Positions 10,260-19,292 of a DNA stretch of 64,000 nt are shown here, piece after piece. Below the pieces are notes generated by a model. It saw only the letters and a program-made list of their open reading frames with translations. It did no database searches and had not been told where the DNA came from. The translations under genes were made by a program, and so were the position numbers. The stretch covers positions 491,406 to 555,405 of the forward strand of contig NZ_CABVOU010000027.1 in the NCBI RefSeq assembly GCF_902500215.1, read 5' to 3'. Within the stretch, counting starts at the first letter, position 1. Each line of letters opens with the position of its first letter. The DNA is from Halomonas lysinitropha (GTDB taxonomy: Bacteria; Pseudomonadota; Gammaproteobacteria; Pseudomonadales; Halomonadaceae).

Positions 10260-11288
10260 ATGAAACGTCACACAAACATCCTGGGCAGAACAACCCTGGC
10301 CCTGGCCGGTGCGACTCTGGCCGCCGGCATGAGCATGGCCGCCTGGGCGGAGTACGAGACCCTCGTGGAGATGGGCTATCCCGCCCCCCAGGAGGGCGAA
10401 CTGGTGCATGTGCCGCCGACCATGGCGGATCTCGAGGAGGCCGACCTGCATCCCGAGCTGAAGAAGGTCATCCGCCGTGGCTACGACCTCTTTACCGATA
10501 CCCAGCAGCTGCGCGGCGAGAACGTCTTCAACGACATGAACTGCTCCAGCTGCCACCTGGGCGAGGGCCGCCAGCCGTTCAGCGCACCGATCTGGCCGGC
10601 GGCGGTCACGCTGCCGAACTTCCGGGGCAAGAATCAGCACGTCAACAACCTGGAGGAGCGCATCGCCGGCTGCTTCGCCTACTCCATGAACGGCACCCCG
10701 CCCGAGTACGGCAGTGACGACATGCTGGCCCTCTCCGCCTACCACCAGTGGCTGGCCACGGGGGCGCCCATGTATCCGGATCAGCCGATCTACGGCCGCG
10801 GCTTCCCGGCCCCTGAGCGGCCCGAGGAGCTGAGCTATGCACGTGGCGAGCAGGGCTATCTCGATAACTGCGCGATCTGTCACAGCGAGGACGGCTCAGG
10901 CCTCTACGAGGATGGCGAGTACGTCTTCCCCGCCCCCTGGGGCGATGGCTCCAACAACTGGGGTGCCGGCATCGTGCGCACGCATACCGCGGCCGGGTTC
11001 ATCAAGAACAACATGCCGCTGGGCCAGCCGCTGTCGCTCTCCGACCAGGAGGCCTGGGACATCGCCTACTACATGACCCGCCAGGAGCGCCCGCAGGACC
11101 CGCGCTACACCGGCGACGTGGAGGAAACCCGGGAAAAGTTCGGGCCCACCTTCCACAAGAACTCCAGCTATGGCCAGGTGCGCGAGCACGATGGCCACCG
11201 CCTCGCCGACCACGCCAACTGGGGTGAGAAGGGTGATATCGTGCCCTGGAACGTCGGCCAGACGCGCTTCGAGGACCTGGAGGACTGA
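10260..11288 (+). CDS. tsdA: Thiosulfate dehydrogenase TsdA-like dihaem cytochrome
   Basis: A 342-residue periplasmic enzyme with a signal peptide ending at about residue 30 (AWA). TsdA joins two thiosulfates to tetrathionate, releasing two electrons. Haem sites are CSSCH (95-99) and CAICH (204-208). The segment LEERIAGCFAYSMNG places Cys138 where TsdA has its unusual cysteine ligand to the active-site haem. NNMPLG (Met252) matches the Met ligand of the second haem. The upstream TsdB-like gene and downstream terminator define a tsdBA end to the sulfur locus. Some family members work as tetrathionate reductases, so direction is uncertain. Confidence 0.8.
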   Translation: MKRHTNILGRTTLALAGATLAAGMSMAAWAEYETLVEMGYPAPQEGELVHVPPTMADLEEADLHPELKKVIRRGYDLFTDTQQLRGENVFNDMNCSSCHLGEGRQPFSAPIWPAAVTLPNFRGKNQHVNNLEERIAGCFAYSMNGTPPEYGSDDMLALSAYHQWLATGAPMYPDQPIYGRGFPAPERPEELSYARGEQGYLDNCAICHSEDGSGLYEDGEYVFPAPWGDGSNNWGAGIVRTHTAAGFIKNNMPLGQPLSLSDQEAWDIAYYMTRQERPQDPRYTGDVEETREKFGPTFHKNSSYGQVREHDGHRLADHANWGEKGDIVPWNVGQTRFEDLED

Positions 11289-11308
11289 CAAAAGGCTTCA
11301 CATGGAGA

Positions 11309-11347
11309 CAAGCGGGCCCCCCGGCCGATGGCCGGGGGGCCCGCTTG
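11309..11347. terminator. Bidirectional terminator between tsdA and dsbG
   Basis: A perfect 18-bp GC-rich stem with a 3-base loop (GAT) lies between the convergent tsdA-like and dsbG genes, 20 bp after the tsdA stop and a few bases after the dsbG stop. The flanks are CAAGCGGG / CCCGCTTG. Runs of T are short, but stem length and placement make it a convincing shared terminator. Confidence 0.8.
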
Positions 11348-11354
11348 CGTGGCC

Positions 11355-12125
11355 TCAGGGGCCCGGGGAGCCCATCATGTCCTCGAGCCGCTCCTCGCTC
11401 GGTGCCCCCTCGACCTTTTCCAGGCGGCCCTCGTCGTTGCGGTAGTAGCTGGTAGGCGTGGCCATCAGCCCCAGCATCTCGAAGAGCTGGTTGTTGGCGT
11501 AGACCTGCTCCTCGATCTCGCGGGGTTGGGCGGAACCCTCGATGCCCTCGTCACTGTCCTGGTGCGCCTGCAGCGCGGCGGCGGGGTCCTCGGCGCCGAG
11601 CAGGGCGGCCGCCTTGGCCGGGCTGTCGCTGCGCAGGATGCCGACCATGATATGGCGCAGCTGCACCTCGCCGTCTTCGACCCAGGGGCGGCTCTGGTCG
11701 TGGAAGCGGGCGCAGTAGGGGCAGTTGGGGTCGGTGAAGGTGTAGATCACGCGCTCTGCCTCGGAGTCGCCATCCTGTATCCAGTGGCTCTCCTCGAGCT
11801 GCTGCCATACCTCGGCCTCCTGGCCGCTGCGCACGTGCTCGTCCAGGGGCGCGGCGGAGAGGTCATTGCCATCGGCATCGAGCAGGGTACCGACCAGAGC
11901 ATGCTCGCCGTCCGGCGTGAGGTAGACGGCCATCTCGCGGCCCCGATGGCTGGCGGCATAGCCGCTGAGGCCGCCCGGGGCCGCGAACTCGCCGTGAACC
12001 TCCAGGCCCTGGTCCACCAGGGCCTGGACCGGCGCCGGCCAGTGCTCGTCGGCGGCGAGTGTCGCAGTGAGCGAGAGCGCGACCAGGCCGGCCGTCAGGG
12101 TCAGGGAGAGGGGAAAGGGGCGCAT
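11355..12125 (-). CDS. dsbG: Periplasmic thiol:disulfide isomerase DsbG
   Basis: A 256-residue DsbC/DsbG-family protein with a signal peptide (residues 1-25, ending ATLAA) and a thioredoxin-fold active site FTDPNCPYCARF, with Cys135 and Cys138 (CPYC, the DsbG-type motif). The segment DHE/HIMVGILRSDSPAKAAALLG resembles the loop after the active site in DsbG. The start at 12125 gives a clean signal peptide; an upstream GTG would add 30 residues with no family counterpart. DsbG keeps single cysteines reduced by removing sulfenic acid. Next to a cytochrome that uses a single-cysteine haem ligand, a protective role is plausible but inferred. Confidence 0.85.
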   Translation of the reverse strand: MRPFPLSLTLTAGLVALSLTATLAADEHWPAPVQALVDQGLEVHGEFAAPGGLSGYAASHRGREMAVYLTPDGEHALVGTLLDADGNDLSAAPLDEHVRSGQEAEVWQQLEESHWIQDGDSEAERVIYTFTDPNCPYCARFHDQSRPWVEDGEVQLRHIMVGILRSDSPAKAAALLGAEDPAAALQAHQDSDEGIEGSAQPREIEEQVYANNQLFEMLGLMATPTSYYRNDEGRLEKVEGAPSEERLEDMMGSPGP

Positions 12126-12388
12126 CGCGGTGTCCTGTTCAAGAGGGCATGTCGTTAAGGGGTGGCGTGGTGACCCGTCATGGCCCCACAAGTTCCCCTG
12201 CTGCCACCTGGTCATTCACCCGGCATCAATCGCCTTGGCTACCGTCGAGACGCAATGTCGCATCCCGCTCCCTGTCCGTTGCGATGCAGGGTAAGCAGGA
12301 TAACTTAACGAAGAGAGGCAGGGAGTGGGGCGGACCGGGGCGAGGACGGGGTGGTATCCTGTCGGTCACCTATCGCCAGGGGCGCCAC

Positions 12389-13351
12389 ATGGCCAGCAAC
12401 CACCACGATACAGGCTACAAGGAGCTGTTCAGCCACCCGGAGTTCGTTCAGCAGCTGATCGAGGGCTTTGCGCCGAGCGAGATCGCCGGGCTGATGGATT
12501 TCTCCACGCTCAAGCAGCACAGCGGCCACTACATCACGCCGATGTTCGAGGAGAAGATCGAAGATGTGGTGTGGTCGGTCGAAGTGACCTGGGAAGGGGT
12601 GAAGCAGGAGGTATATCTGTACATCCTGCTGGAGTTCCAGTCGGCGATAGACCGCACCATGCCGCTGCGGCTGATGCACTACGTCGCCTGTTTCTACAGC
12701 GAACTGCTCAAGCAGAAGGTCACCACCCCCGGCCAAGGCTTGCCGCCGATCCTGCCCATCGTGCTCTACAACGGCTCGGCACCCTGGACGGCACAGCAGG
12801 ACATCTACGCCATGGTGCAACCGGAACCGCCGGGCTTCCTGCGGGTCTACCAGCCGCACCTGCGCTACTACCTGATCGACGAGGGGCGCTATACTGATGA
12901 GCAGTTGGGCCTGCGCCAGACGCCGCTGAGCGGGGTGTTCAGCGTCGAGAACGCCGGTGAGAGCTGGGCCGCCTTGCAGCAAGCCGTGGACCGAGTGGTG
13001 GCGATCATCCAGGCCGATCCCCACAAGGCGCGCACCGACCGGATCATTACCCGCTGGCTCAAGCGGCACTTGCAGTGGCTCGGGGCTGAGGTCAACCTGG
13101 ATCAGCTCGAAAGCCTCGTGGAGGATAAAGACATGCTGGCAGAAAATTTAGAGAATCTTGTGAAGAAGGAGCGTCTGGAAGGGCGTCAGGAAGAGGCGCT
13201 GCGGATTCTGAGCAAGCAGATTGGCCTCAAGTTCGGTGAGTTGCCCGAGTGGGCCGAGCAGCGATTGGAGCAAGCGACGCCCGAGCAGTTGGAAGACTGG
13301 TCGTCTGACATCCTGACCGCCAATTCCCTAGACGAGCTGTTCAAGCACTGA
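12389..13351 (+). CDS. Rpn-family (PD-(D/E)XK) recombination-promoting nuclease / Transposase_31
   Basis: A 320-residue protein of the Rpn/YhgA-like family (PF04754), formerly called putative transposases and now known as DNA endonucleases linked to RecA-independent recombination. The N-terminus HDTGYKELFSHPEFVQQLIEGF and the nuclease-core strand YLYILLEFQSAIDRTMPLRL are family signatures. The C-terminal region has charged helices typical of the C-terminal YhgA part. The ATG at 12389 matches the usual MxxxHDxxYK start. It stands alone between dsbG (divergent) and the copper chaperone. No flanking repeats were seen, so mobility is not supported. Confidence 0.82.
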   Translation: MASNHHDTGYKELFSHPEFVQQLIEGFAPSEIAGLMDFSTLKQHSGHYITPMFEEKIEDVVWSVEVTWEGVKQEVYLYILLEFQSAIDRTMPLRLMHYVACFYSELLKQKVTTPGQGLPPILPIVLYNGSAPWTAQQDIYAMVQPEPPGFLRVYQPHLRYYLIDEGRYTDEQLGLRQTPLSGVFSVENAGESWAALQQAVDRVVAIIQADPHKARTDRIITRWLKRHLQWLGAEVNLDQLESLVEDKDMLAENLENLVKKERLEGRQEEALRILSKQIGLKFGELPEWAEQRLEQATPEQLEDWSSDILTANSLDELFKH

Positions 13352-13371
13352 CCCCAGCGGTAAGCTCGGCT

Positions 13372-13393
13372 CGTTCCCCGTTCCCCGTTCCCC
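13372..13393 (+). repeat. Short heptamer tandem repeat
   Basis: Three consecutive copies of CGTTCCC sit between the Rpn gene and the PCu(A)C gene, just upstream of the latter's start. Similar low-complexity pyrimidine tracts recur elsewhere in the window (about 31021-31062 and 45570-45600). Confidence 0.6.
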
Positions 13394-13409
13394 TCTGGAG
13401 TCGACCGCC

Positions 13410-13874
13410 ATGCGTATCGCCGCCTTGCCGCTGGCCCTCTTCTCGCTGTTCAGCGCCACGGCGCTGGCCCAGTCCCTCACCGTCGAGGATGCCCGGGTGC
13501 GGGCGGTGCCGCCGGGGTCGCCCACCACGGCCGCCTTCATGGATCTGACCAATCCGGGCGAGACGGACCTGGCGCTGGTCGGGGGAGCCTCGCCGCTGGC
13601 TGGCACCCTGGAGCTCCACAATCACGTGATGGTCGAGGGCGTGATGCAGATGCGCCAGGTCGAGGAGATTCCGCTCCCCGCTGGCGAGACCGTGCGGTTG
13701 GCCCCGGGCGGCTGGCACCTGATGCTCTTCGAACTGGCCAGGCCCCCGGTCGAGGGCGAGAGCGTCGCGCTCACCCTGACCCTCGACAACGGCGAGACCC
13801 TGAGTGTCGAAGCGCCGGTCAGGCGGGTACAGCCGATGGAGATGCAGGGTGATGGCCAGCACATGGGGCAGTAG
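13410..13874 (+). CDS. PCu(A)C periplasmic copper chaperone
   Basis: A 154-residue secreted protein with a signal peptide (cleavage after ALA near residue 20). It belongs to the PCu(A)C family, which delivers Cu(I) to the CuA site of cytochrome oxidases. The copper ligand pattern is visible as LHNHVM...MQMRQV and, about 20 residues later, GGWHLMLF, giving the H-M...H-M set. EDARVRAVPPGSPTTAAFM is the normal N-terminal strand. It is monocistronic and followed by a repeat-rich gap. Length is normal for the family. Role assignment is family-based. Confidence 0.85.
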   Translation: MRIAALPLALFSLFSATALAQSLTVEDARVRAVPPGSPTTAAFMDLTNPGETDLALVGGASPLAGTLELHNHVMVEGVMQMRQVEEIPLPAGETVRLAPGGWHLMLFELARPPVEGESVALTLTLDNGETLSVEAPVRRVQPMEMQGDGQHMGQ

Positions 13875-13897
13875 CGAGCCTGCCAGTAGAGCAATTG

Positions 13898-14141
13898 CAG
13901 TTACTCGAAGCGAGGGGCGCCGGGGGCAGGTCGGAGAGGAGGTCCTACGCCAGGGGTGAGGAGCACTGCTCCGAACGGGCTGGCCACGGATGGCCAGCAC
14001 CGGTCCTGCAAGCGGAGCGGGACGCGAGAGCGCAGCAGGGCGTCGGTAGCGCCCAGGGAAGGGTTTACAGCGCCTCCTTGAAGGCCTGCCGACGGATCAG
14101 CCCCGAGCAATGCTGCTATCTGCCGGCAGCCGCTGGGCGCC
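13898..14141 (+). repeat. Dispersed intergenic repeat, copy A
   Basis: Two blocks, about 13898-13952 and 14040-14141, closely match blocks at 34443-34497 and 34504-34620 in the same order. Shared words include GGCGCCGGGGGCA, GAGGAGGTCCTA, CGGTAGCG, CACAGCGCCTCC / TACAGCGCCTCC and CGGATCAGCC. Copy A carries about 87 bp more between its blocks. It fills most of the 326-bp gap between the copper chaperone and nrdR; the last 60 bp (14142-14200) probably hold the nrdR promoter. Confidence 0.75.
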
Positions 14142-14200
14142 TTCCCTGCTAACCGTTACAATGCCTGGATATCCCTTTTCATCGACCTCGGGTTATCCCT

Positions 14201-14686
14201 ATGCATTGCCCCTTCTGTGGCGCCAATGACACGCGCGTGACCGACTCTCGCCTGGTGGTAGAGGGCGACCAGGTGCGGCGGCGGCGTCAGTGCGCGGCCT
14301 GCGGCGAGCGCTTCACCACCTACGAGACCGCCGAGCTGGTGATGCCGCGCGTGATCAAGTCCGATGGCACCCGGGAAGTGTTCGACGAGACCAAGCTGCG
14401 CGCCGGCATGCTGCGGGCTCTGGAGAAGCGGCCGGTCAGCGCCGAGTCCATCGAGGCGGCCGTGGAGCGCATTCGCCAGAACCTGCGAGCGCGGGGCGAG
14501 CGTGAGATTCATGCCCGGGATATCGGCGAGGAGGTCATGCAGGCCCTCAAACGCCTCGACCAGGTGGCCTACATCCGCTTTGCCTCGGTCTATCGCAGCT
14601 TTCAGGATATCGATGAGTTCCGCGCCGAAATCGACCGCCTGGCCCAGGAGCCCGGCTTTGCTTCGGATCCTTCCGGGGCGTCCTGA
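14201..14686 (+). CDS. nrdR: Transcriptional repressor NrdR
   Basis: A 161-residue ATP/dATP-sensing repressor of ribonucleotide reductase genes. The N-terminal zinc ribbon has Cys3, Cys6, Cys31 and Cys34, with the DNA-binding segment [17 protein letters not shown] between. An ATP-cone follows from about residue 49 ([20 protein letters not shown]) to about 139. It heads the riboflavin/nusB/thiL cluster, the same position as in Pseudomonas and E. coli, and its stop overlaps the ribD start by one base. Length and motifs are fully canonical. Confidence 0.96.
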   Translation: MHCPFCGANDTRVTDSRLVVEGDQVRRRRQCAACGERFTTYETAELVMPRVIKSDGTREVFDETKLRAGMLRALEKRPVSAESIEAAVERIRQNLRARGEREIHARDIGEEVMQALKRLDQVAYIRFASVYRSFQDIDEFRAEIDRLAQEPGFASDPSGAS

Positions 14687-15849
14687 TGGCGGAGCACAGC
14701 GTCCCCGAGGCCTGGATGGCGCGTGCCCTGATGCTCGCGCATCGCGGGCGTTATACCACCGACCCTAATCCGCGAGTGGGTTGTGTGCTGGTCAGGGATG
14801 ATCGGGTGGTCGGTGAGGGTTGGCACCAGCGGACCGGCGAGCCCCATGCCGAGATCCACGCGCTGCGGGCGGCGGGGCAGCAGGCCCGCGGTGCCACCGC
14901 CTACGTGACCCTGGAGCCCTGTTCCCATTACGGGCGCACCGGCCCCTGTGACCTGGCGCTGGTCGAGGCCGGCGTGACGCGGGTGGTCGTGGCCATGCAG
15001 GACCCCAACCCCCGGGTGGCGGGTCGAGGCATCGCCCGATTGCGCGAGGCTGGCATCGAAGTGGCGGTGGGGATGCTCGAGGAGGAGGCGCTGTCGCTCA
15101 ATCCCGGTTTCGTGATGCGCATGTCCCATGGCCGCCCCTTCGTGCGCCTGAAGATGGCCATGAGCCTCGATGGCCGCACCGCCATGCGCTCCGGCGAGTC
15201 CCAATGGATTACCGGGCCCCAGGCCCGCCGCGAGGTGCAGCGCCTGCGTGCCCGTTCCAGCGCCATCCTCACCGGGGTCGAGTCGATCATCTTCGACAAT
15301 GCCCGACTCACCGTGCGCCCCGAGCAGCTCGAACTGCCCGAAGGCGAGGCGCTCGCCGCTCGCCAGCCGCTGCGGGTGGTGGTGGACTCCCGGCTGCGCT
15401 TGCCCCTGGCCGCGGCCTGCCTGCGCGAACCCGGCCGCACCCTGGTGGCCACCCTGGACGACCACGACCCCGAGCGACGCGAGCGGCTCGAGGCTGCCGG
15501 CGCCGAGGTGGTGACGATACCTGCGGGCCCCGATGGCCGCGTGGATCTCGACGCCCTGTTGCGCCATCTGGCTGAGACGGAGCAGGCCAACGAGGTGTTG
15601 CTGGAGACCGGCGCGACGCTGGCCGGTGCCATGCTCGAGGCCGGCCTGATCGATGAGATGCAGCTGTTCGTGGCGCCGACCCTGCTCGGCGGCGAGGCGC
15701 GTCCGCTCTTCGAACTACCGGGCCTGAGTCTGATGGCCCAGCAGAAGGGGCTGGAGATCCTCGACATCCGGGCCGTGGGGGATGACTGGCGCATCACCGC
15801 CCGGCCGGTAAGGCCCCGAGCCCCCTCGTCATCGGCCATCGCGCAATAA
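14686..15849 (+). CDS. ribD: Bifunctional riboflavin deaminase/reductase RibD
   Basis: A 387-residue enzyme for the second and third steps of riboflavin synthesis. The N-terminal deaminase domain shows the zinc motifs GEPHAEIHAL and LEPCSHYGRTGPC. The C-terminal pyrimidine reductase domain begins near residue 148 (PFVRLKMAMSLDGRTA) and includes ARSSAILTGVESI and the C-terminal LVAPTLLGG-type strand. Coupled to nrdR by a one-base overlap. Unlike Pseudomonas, no riboflavin synthase gene follows; a 221-bp repeat-containing gap separates it from ribB. Confidence 0.95.
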   Translation: MAEHSVPEAWMARALMLAHRGRYTTDPNPRVGCVLVRDDRVVGEGWHQRTGEPHAEIHALRAAGQQARGATAYVTLEPCSHYGRTGPCDLALVEAGVTRVVVAMQDPNPRVAGRGIARLREAGIEVAVGMLEEEALSLNPGFVMRMSHGRPFVRLKMAMSLDGRTAMRSGESQWITGPQARREVQRLRARSSAILTGVESIIFDNARLTVRPEQLELPEGEALAARQPLRVVVDSRLRLPLAAACLREPGRTLVATLDDHDPERRERLEAAGAEVVTIPAGPDGRVDLDALLRHLAETEQANEVLLETGATLAGAMLEAGLIDEMQLFVAPTLLGGEARPLFELPGLSLMAQQKGLEILDIRAVGDDWRITARPVRPRAPSSSAIAQ

Positions 15850-15854
15850 ATTGC

Positions 15855-15896
15855 GCTCCCACAATATCTGAAGCGCCACGGTAGTCTTGTGGGAGC
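15855..15896. repeat. REP-like inverted repeat between ribD and ribB
   Basis: GCTCCCACAA and its exact complement TTGTGGGAGC flank a 22-base centre. The GTGGGAGC end sequence matches the GTAGGAGC/GCTCCCAC ends of repeats near 51.1 kb and 55.0 kb, and resembles Pseudomonas REP elements. It lies just after ribD and may also stop transcription. Confidence 0.55.
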
Positions 15897-16070
15897 AACG
15901 GTTCGGCGCTCCGATTTTAGTTCGCGATGGTGTCCGCGCCACGGTGGCTCTTTACTGGCGCCCGACGACGCGCCACGGTACCCTGTCGCGGTTTCGGGGT
16001 GGCGACGCCTGACGGCGACTTCCACGTCGGCGTAGGACGACAGCCACCACGCTGAATCAATGGAGACTCC

Positions 16071-17234
16071 ATGGTGCACGCCTCATCCGGGGGCCTGGCC
16101 CCCATCGAAGAACTGGTCGAGGACATCCGTCAGGGCAAGATGGTGATCCTGATGGATGACGAGGATCGCGAGAACGAGGGTGACCTCATCATGGCCGCCG
16201 AGAAGGTCGAGGCCGAGCACATCAACTTCATGGCGCGTCACGCCCGAGGTCTGATCTGCCTGCCGATGACCCGCGAGCGCTGTGAACGACTCCGCCTGCC
16301 GCTGATGGTTCGCGACAACGGTTCCGGCTTCGCGACCAAGTTCACCCTGTCGATCGAGGCCGCCGAGGGGGTGACCACCGGCATCTCCGCCGCCGATCGG
16401 GCCCGCACCGTGCGCGCCGCGGTCGCCCGCGATGCGGTGGCCGCCGACATCGTCCAGCCCGGCCACATCTTCCCGCTGATGGCCGAGCCCGGTGGCGTGC
16501 TGCGTCGCGCCGGTCATACCGAAGCGGCCTGCGATCTCTCCGCCCTGGCCGGCCTCGACCCGAGCGGCGTGATCTGCGAGGTCATGAACGAGGATGGCAG
16601 CATGGCGCGGCGGGCGGAGCTCGAGCGATTCGCCGTTGAGCATGGCCTGAAGATGGGCACCATTGCTGACCTCATCCACTATCGGATCCACAATGAACAG
16701 ACCGTGCAGCCGGTGGAGTCGACGCCGGTCGAGACCGCCTTCGGCGAGCTCAGCCTGCACGTCTTCCGCGACAGCATCCAGGGGGCTCATCACCTGGCGC
16801 TGGTCAAGGGCCATCCGCATCCCGAGGCCCTGACCACGGTACGCGTGCACTTGGCCAACGTGATGCGTGATCTGCTCGCCCTGCAGAAGGGCGACAAGCC
16901 GAGCTGGACCGCCCAGCAGGCCCTCGCCGAGGTGGCGCGGGCCGAGCACGGCGTCTTCGTGCTGCTCGACGACGGGCGTCCTCACCAGGATCTTCACGAT
17001 CTGCTCGAGGTGTTCCTGGAGCGTCGTCGGTCGCCGCGCACCAGCGACTCCGACGGCGCGGGCAACTATCTGACCATCGGCACCGGCTCGCAGATCCTGC
17101 GCCATCTGGGGGTGGGCAGGATGCGCCTGTTGAGTTCACCCTGGAAGTTTTCGGCGCTCTCCGGCTTCGACCTCGAGGTGGTGGAGCGCCTGGAACCCGG
17201 CGAGCTGGCGTCCAGTGAGTCGGACGACGACTAG
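16071..17234 (+). CDS. ribB: 3,4-dihydroxy-2-butanone 4-phosphate synthase with degenerate GTP cyclohydrolase II domain
   Basis: A 387-residue RibBA-like protein. The N-terminal RibB domain is intact: [42 protein letters not shown] and [14 protein letters not shown] are all present. The C-terminal half keeps the overall GCHII framework ([40 protein letters not shown]) but has lost the zinc cysteine motif (SECLTGDVFGS...CDCG) and the RGHEGRGIGL catalytic segment. It should therefore make only the four-carbon precursor, like described RibBX proteins, and a separate RibA is needed. Start ATG has a GGAG 5 nt upstream. ribH follows after 84 bp. Confidence 0.9.
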   Translation: MVHASSGGLAPIEELVEDIRQGKMVILMDDEDRENEGDLIMAAEKVEAEHINFMARHARGLICLPMTRERCERLRLPLMVRDNGSGFATKFTLSIEAAEGVTTGISAADRARTVRAAVARDAVAADIVQPGHIFPLMAEPGGVLRRAGHTEAACDLSALAGLDPSGVICEVMNEDGSMARRAELERFAVEHGLKMGTIADLIHYRIHNEQTVQPVESTPVETAFGELSLHVFRDSIQGAHHLALVKGHPHPEALTTVRVHLANVMRDLLALQKGDKPSWTAQQALAEVARAEHGVFVLLDDGRPHQDLHDLLEVFLERRRSPRTSDSDGAGNYLTIGTGSQILRHLGVGRMRLLSSPWKFSALSGFDLEVVERLEPGELASSESDDD

Positions 17235-17318
17235 CGTTACAGCCTCTTACATCACGACATGGCTCATTCGCCATGCCTTCCGGATCCTCACGCACCGGAC
17301 CTCTCAGGACACAGAATC

Positions 17319-17819
17319 ATGCAACCGATTTCCCAAGTCGAAGGTAGTTTCGTCGACGTCGATGGCCGCTACGTGATCGTGGTCGGCCGCTTCAATCACC
17401 ACGTGGTGGACAGCCTGGTCGAGGGCGCCGTGGACAGCCTGGTCCGCCATGGCGTCGACCCGCAGGGCATCGATATCGTCCACGTGCCTGGCGCCTGGGA
17501 ACTGCCGCTGGCCATCAAGCGCGTGCTGCAGGTGGCACGCCCCGAGGCAGTGATCGCCCTGGGGGCGGTGATTCGTGGCGGTACCCCGCACTTCGAGTAT
17601 GTCGCCGGCGGCTGCAACACCGCCATGGGCAGCCTTCAGCTGGAGTTCGACACCCCGGTGGCCAACGGCGTGCTGACCGTGGAGTCCATCGAGCAGGCCA
17701 TCGAGCGCGCCGGCACCAAGGCCGGCAACAAGGGCGCCGAGGCGGCCATGGCGGCGATGGAAATGGTCTCGCTGCTGCGCTGTTTCAGTGACGACGCCGA
17801 CGAGGGTGGTGAGGCATGA
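17319..17819 (+). CDS. ribH: 6,7-dimethyl-8-ribityllumazine synthase
   Basis: A 166-residue lumazine synthase, which condenses the RibB product with the pyrimidine from RibD to give the riboflavin precursor. Motifs: [30 protein letters not shown] and the catalytic-site segment [19 protein letters not shown]. The ATG at 17319 (CAGGA 9 nt upstream) gives the normal length; an in-frame ATG 60 bp earlier would add residues foreign to the family. The gene overlaps nusB by 4 bp. Probably forms an icosahedral or pentameric shell. Confidence 0.96.
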   Translation: MQPISQVEGSFVDVDGRYVIVVGRFNHHVVDSLVEGAVDSLVRHGVDPQGIDIVHVPGAWELPLAIKRVLQVARPEAVIALGAVIRGGTPHFEYVAGGCNTAMGSLQLEFDTPVANGVLTVESIEQAIERAGTKAGNKGAEAAMAAMEMVSLLRCFSDDADEGGEA

Positions 17820-18319
17820 ACGCTGAGCGCCCGCGGGCCCCGTCCAAGGCCCAGCAGTCGCGTCGTGCGGCACGCGAGCTGGCGGTTCAGGGCCTCTATC
17901 AGTGGCAGATGACCGGCAAGTCGATCTCCGCCGTGGAGGCCGAGTTCCGTAGCCAGCTGGCCGACGACGATCTCGAGGATCACGAGAACTGGCACAAGGT
18001 CATGGAATTCGCCGATCTGGCGCTCTTCCACGAGCTGCTGCACAACGTCGCGAATCAGCGTCGTGAGCTCGATGCCGCCATCGCGCCACTGCTCGACCGG
18101 CGCCTCGAGGATCTCGACCCCATCGAGCTGGCGATTCTGCGCCTGGGCGCCTACGAGCTCTCTCGTCGCCCCGAGGTTCCGTACCGCGCGGTGATCAACG
18201 AGGGGGTCGAACTGGCCAAGTCGTTCGGTGCCACCGACGGCCACAAGTACGTCAACGGTATTCTCGACAAGCTTGCCGGGCGACTGCGATCCGCCGAGGT
18301 CACCGCTCGCCGCCGCTGA
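17816..18319 (+). CDS. nusB: Transcription antitermination factor NusB
   Basis: A 167-residue all-helical RNA-binding factor that joins NusE/S10 on boxA during rRNA antitermination. Family segments: [20 protein letters not shown] at the N-terminus and [54 protein letters not shown] toward the C-terminus. It overlaps ribH by ATGA, so the two are translationally coupled, as in many gammaproteobacteria. Length is slightly above the E. coli protein because of a longer N-terminus. Fully canonical otherwise. Confidence 0.96.
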   Translation: MNAERPRAPSKAQQSRRAARELAVQGLYQWQMTGKSISAVEAEFRSQLADDDLEDHENWHKVMEFADLALFHELLHNVANQRRELDAAIAPLLDRRLEDLDPIELAILRLGAYELSRRPEVPYRAVINEGVELAKSFGATDGHKYVNGILDKLAGRLRSAEVTARRR

Positions 18320-18332
18320 AGGCCAGCCCCTG

Positions 18333-19292
18333 ATGCACAGCGAATTCGAACTCATTACCCGCTTCTTCACTCCCGACCCCCCGGGGGCCGAGGCCGGCGT
18401 GACCCTGGGTGTCGGGGACGACTGCACCCTGCTGGCCCCCACGCCCGGGCAGCGGCTGGCGGTCAGCGTGGATACCTCGGTGGCCGGCATCCACTTTCCC
18501 GAGGATGCCCCGGCCGTGGCGGTCGGCCATCGAGCGCTGGCGGTCAGCCTGAGCGATCTGGCGGCCATGGGCGCCCGCGCCCGCTGGTGCCTGATGTCGC
18601 TGACCCTGCCGGCGGCCGATGACGACGCCTGGCTGGCGGATTTCGCCCGTGGCTTCCATGCTCTCTGTGACGCCACCGACACGGCCCTGGTGGGCGGCGA
18701 TGTGACCCGCGGCGAACTGGCCATCGGCGTGACGGTGATGGGTGAAGTGCCCCCCGCACAGGCGCTGACCCGCAGCGGGGCGCGGCCGGGTGACCTGGTG
18801 GCGGTAACCGGTGCGCTGGGGGGCGGGGCCGGGGGGCTGGCCCTGTGGCAGCGTGGCGAACGCGATACCGGCCACCCGCTGCTGCAGCGCTATCTCCATC
18901 CGCTTCCGCGCCTCGAGGCGGGCCTGGCCCTGCGTGGCCTGGCCAGCGCCGCCATCGACATCTCCGACGGCCTGCTCGCCGACCTCGGCCATCTCCTCGA
19001 GGCCTCGGGCGTCGGGGCCGAGCTGACGCCCGACACCCTGCCCCTGGCCGAGGGGCTGGTGACGGCGCTGGGCGAGGAGGGGGCTCGGCAGGCAGGGCTC
19101 CACGGCGGTGATGACTACGAGCTGTTGCTCGGCCTGCCTCCCGACCACCTCGACGAAGCTCGCGCCCGGCTGGCCGCCCTGGGCCTGGCCCTCACGGTGA
19201 TCGGCCGCTTCAGCGACCGATCCGGCGTGCAGGGCGTGACGGTCACCGGCGATCGCGGCTGGCAGCACTTTTCGGGAGGTGTCGCTCCATGA
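18333..19292 (+). CDS. thiL: Thiamine-monophosphate kinase
   Basis: A 319-residue ThiL, which phosphorylates thiamine phosphate to thiamine diphosphate. Visible motifs are SEFELITRFF at the start, VGDDCTLL, SVDTSVAGIHFPED, ALAVSLSDLAAMGA, ALVGGDVTRG and AIDISDGLLADLGHL near the ATP/Mg site, and GGDDYELLLGLP. The start at 18333 matches the family N-terminus, 14 bp after nusB. The stop overlaps pgpA by ATGA. One unit of the nrdR-to-pgpA operon. Confidence 0.95.
   Translation: MHSEFELITRFFTPDPPGAEAGVTLGVGDDCTLLAPTPGQRLAVSVDTSVAGIHFPEDAPAVAVGHRALAVSLSDLAAMGARARWCLMSLTLPAADDDAWLADFARGFHALCDATDTALVGGDVTRGELAIGVTVMGEVPPAQALTRSGARPGDLVAVTGALGGGAGGLALWQRGERDTGHPLLQRYLHPLPRLEAGLALRGLASAAIDISDGLLADLGHLLEASGVGAELTPDTLPLAEGLVTALGEEGARQAGLHGGDDYELLLGLPPDHLDEARARLAALGLALTVIGRFSDRSGVQGVTVTGDRGWQHFSGGVAP

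Noticed and set aside
12126..13351. Insertion sequence around the Transposase_31/Rpn gene
   Set aside because: No terminal inverted repeats, target duplication or second transposase frame were seen. The family is now regarded as nucleases, not IS transposases.
13360..13400. CRISPR-like short repeats
   Set aside because: The units are 7 bp, directly abutting and without spacers; this is a microsatellite-type tract. No CRISPR array was seen elsewhere.
15850..16070. Possible FMN riboswitch between ribD and ribB
   Set aside because: The conserved RFN words (such as AGGGCGGGGTGAAATTCCC-type core) are not seen; only a REP-like inverted repeat is present.
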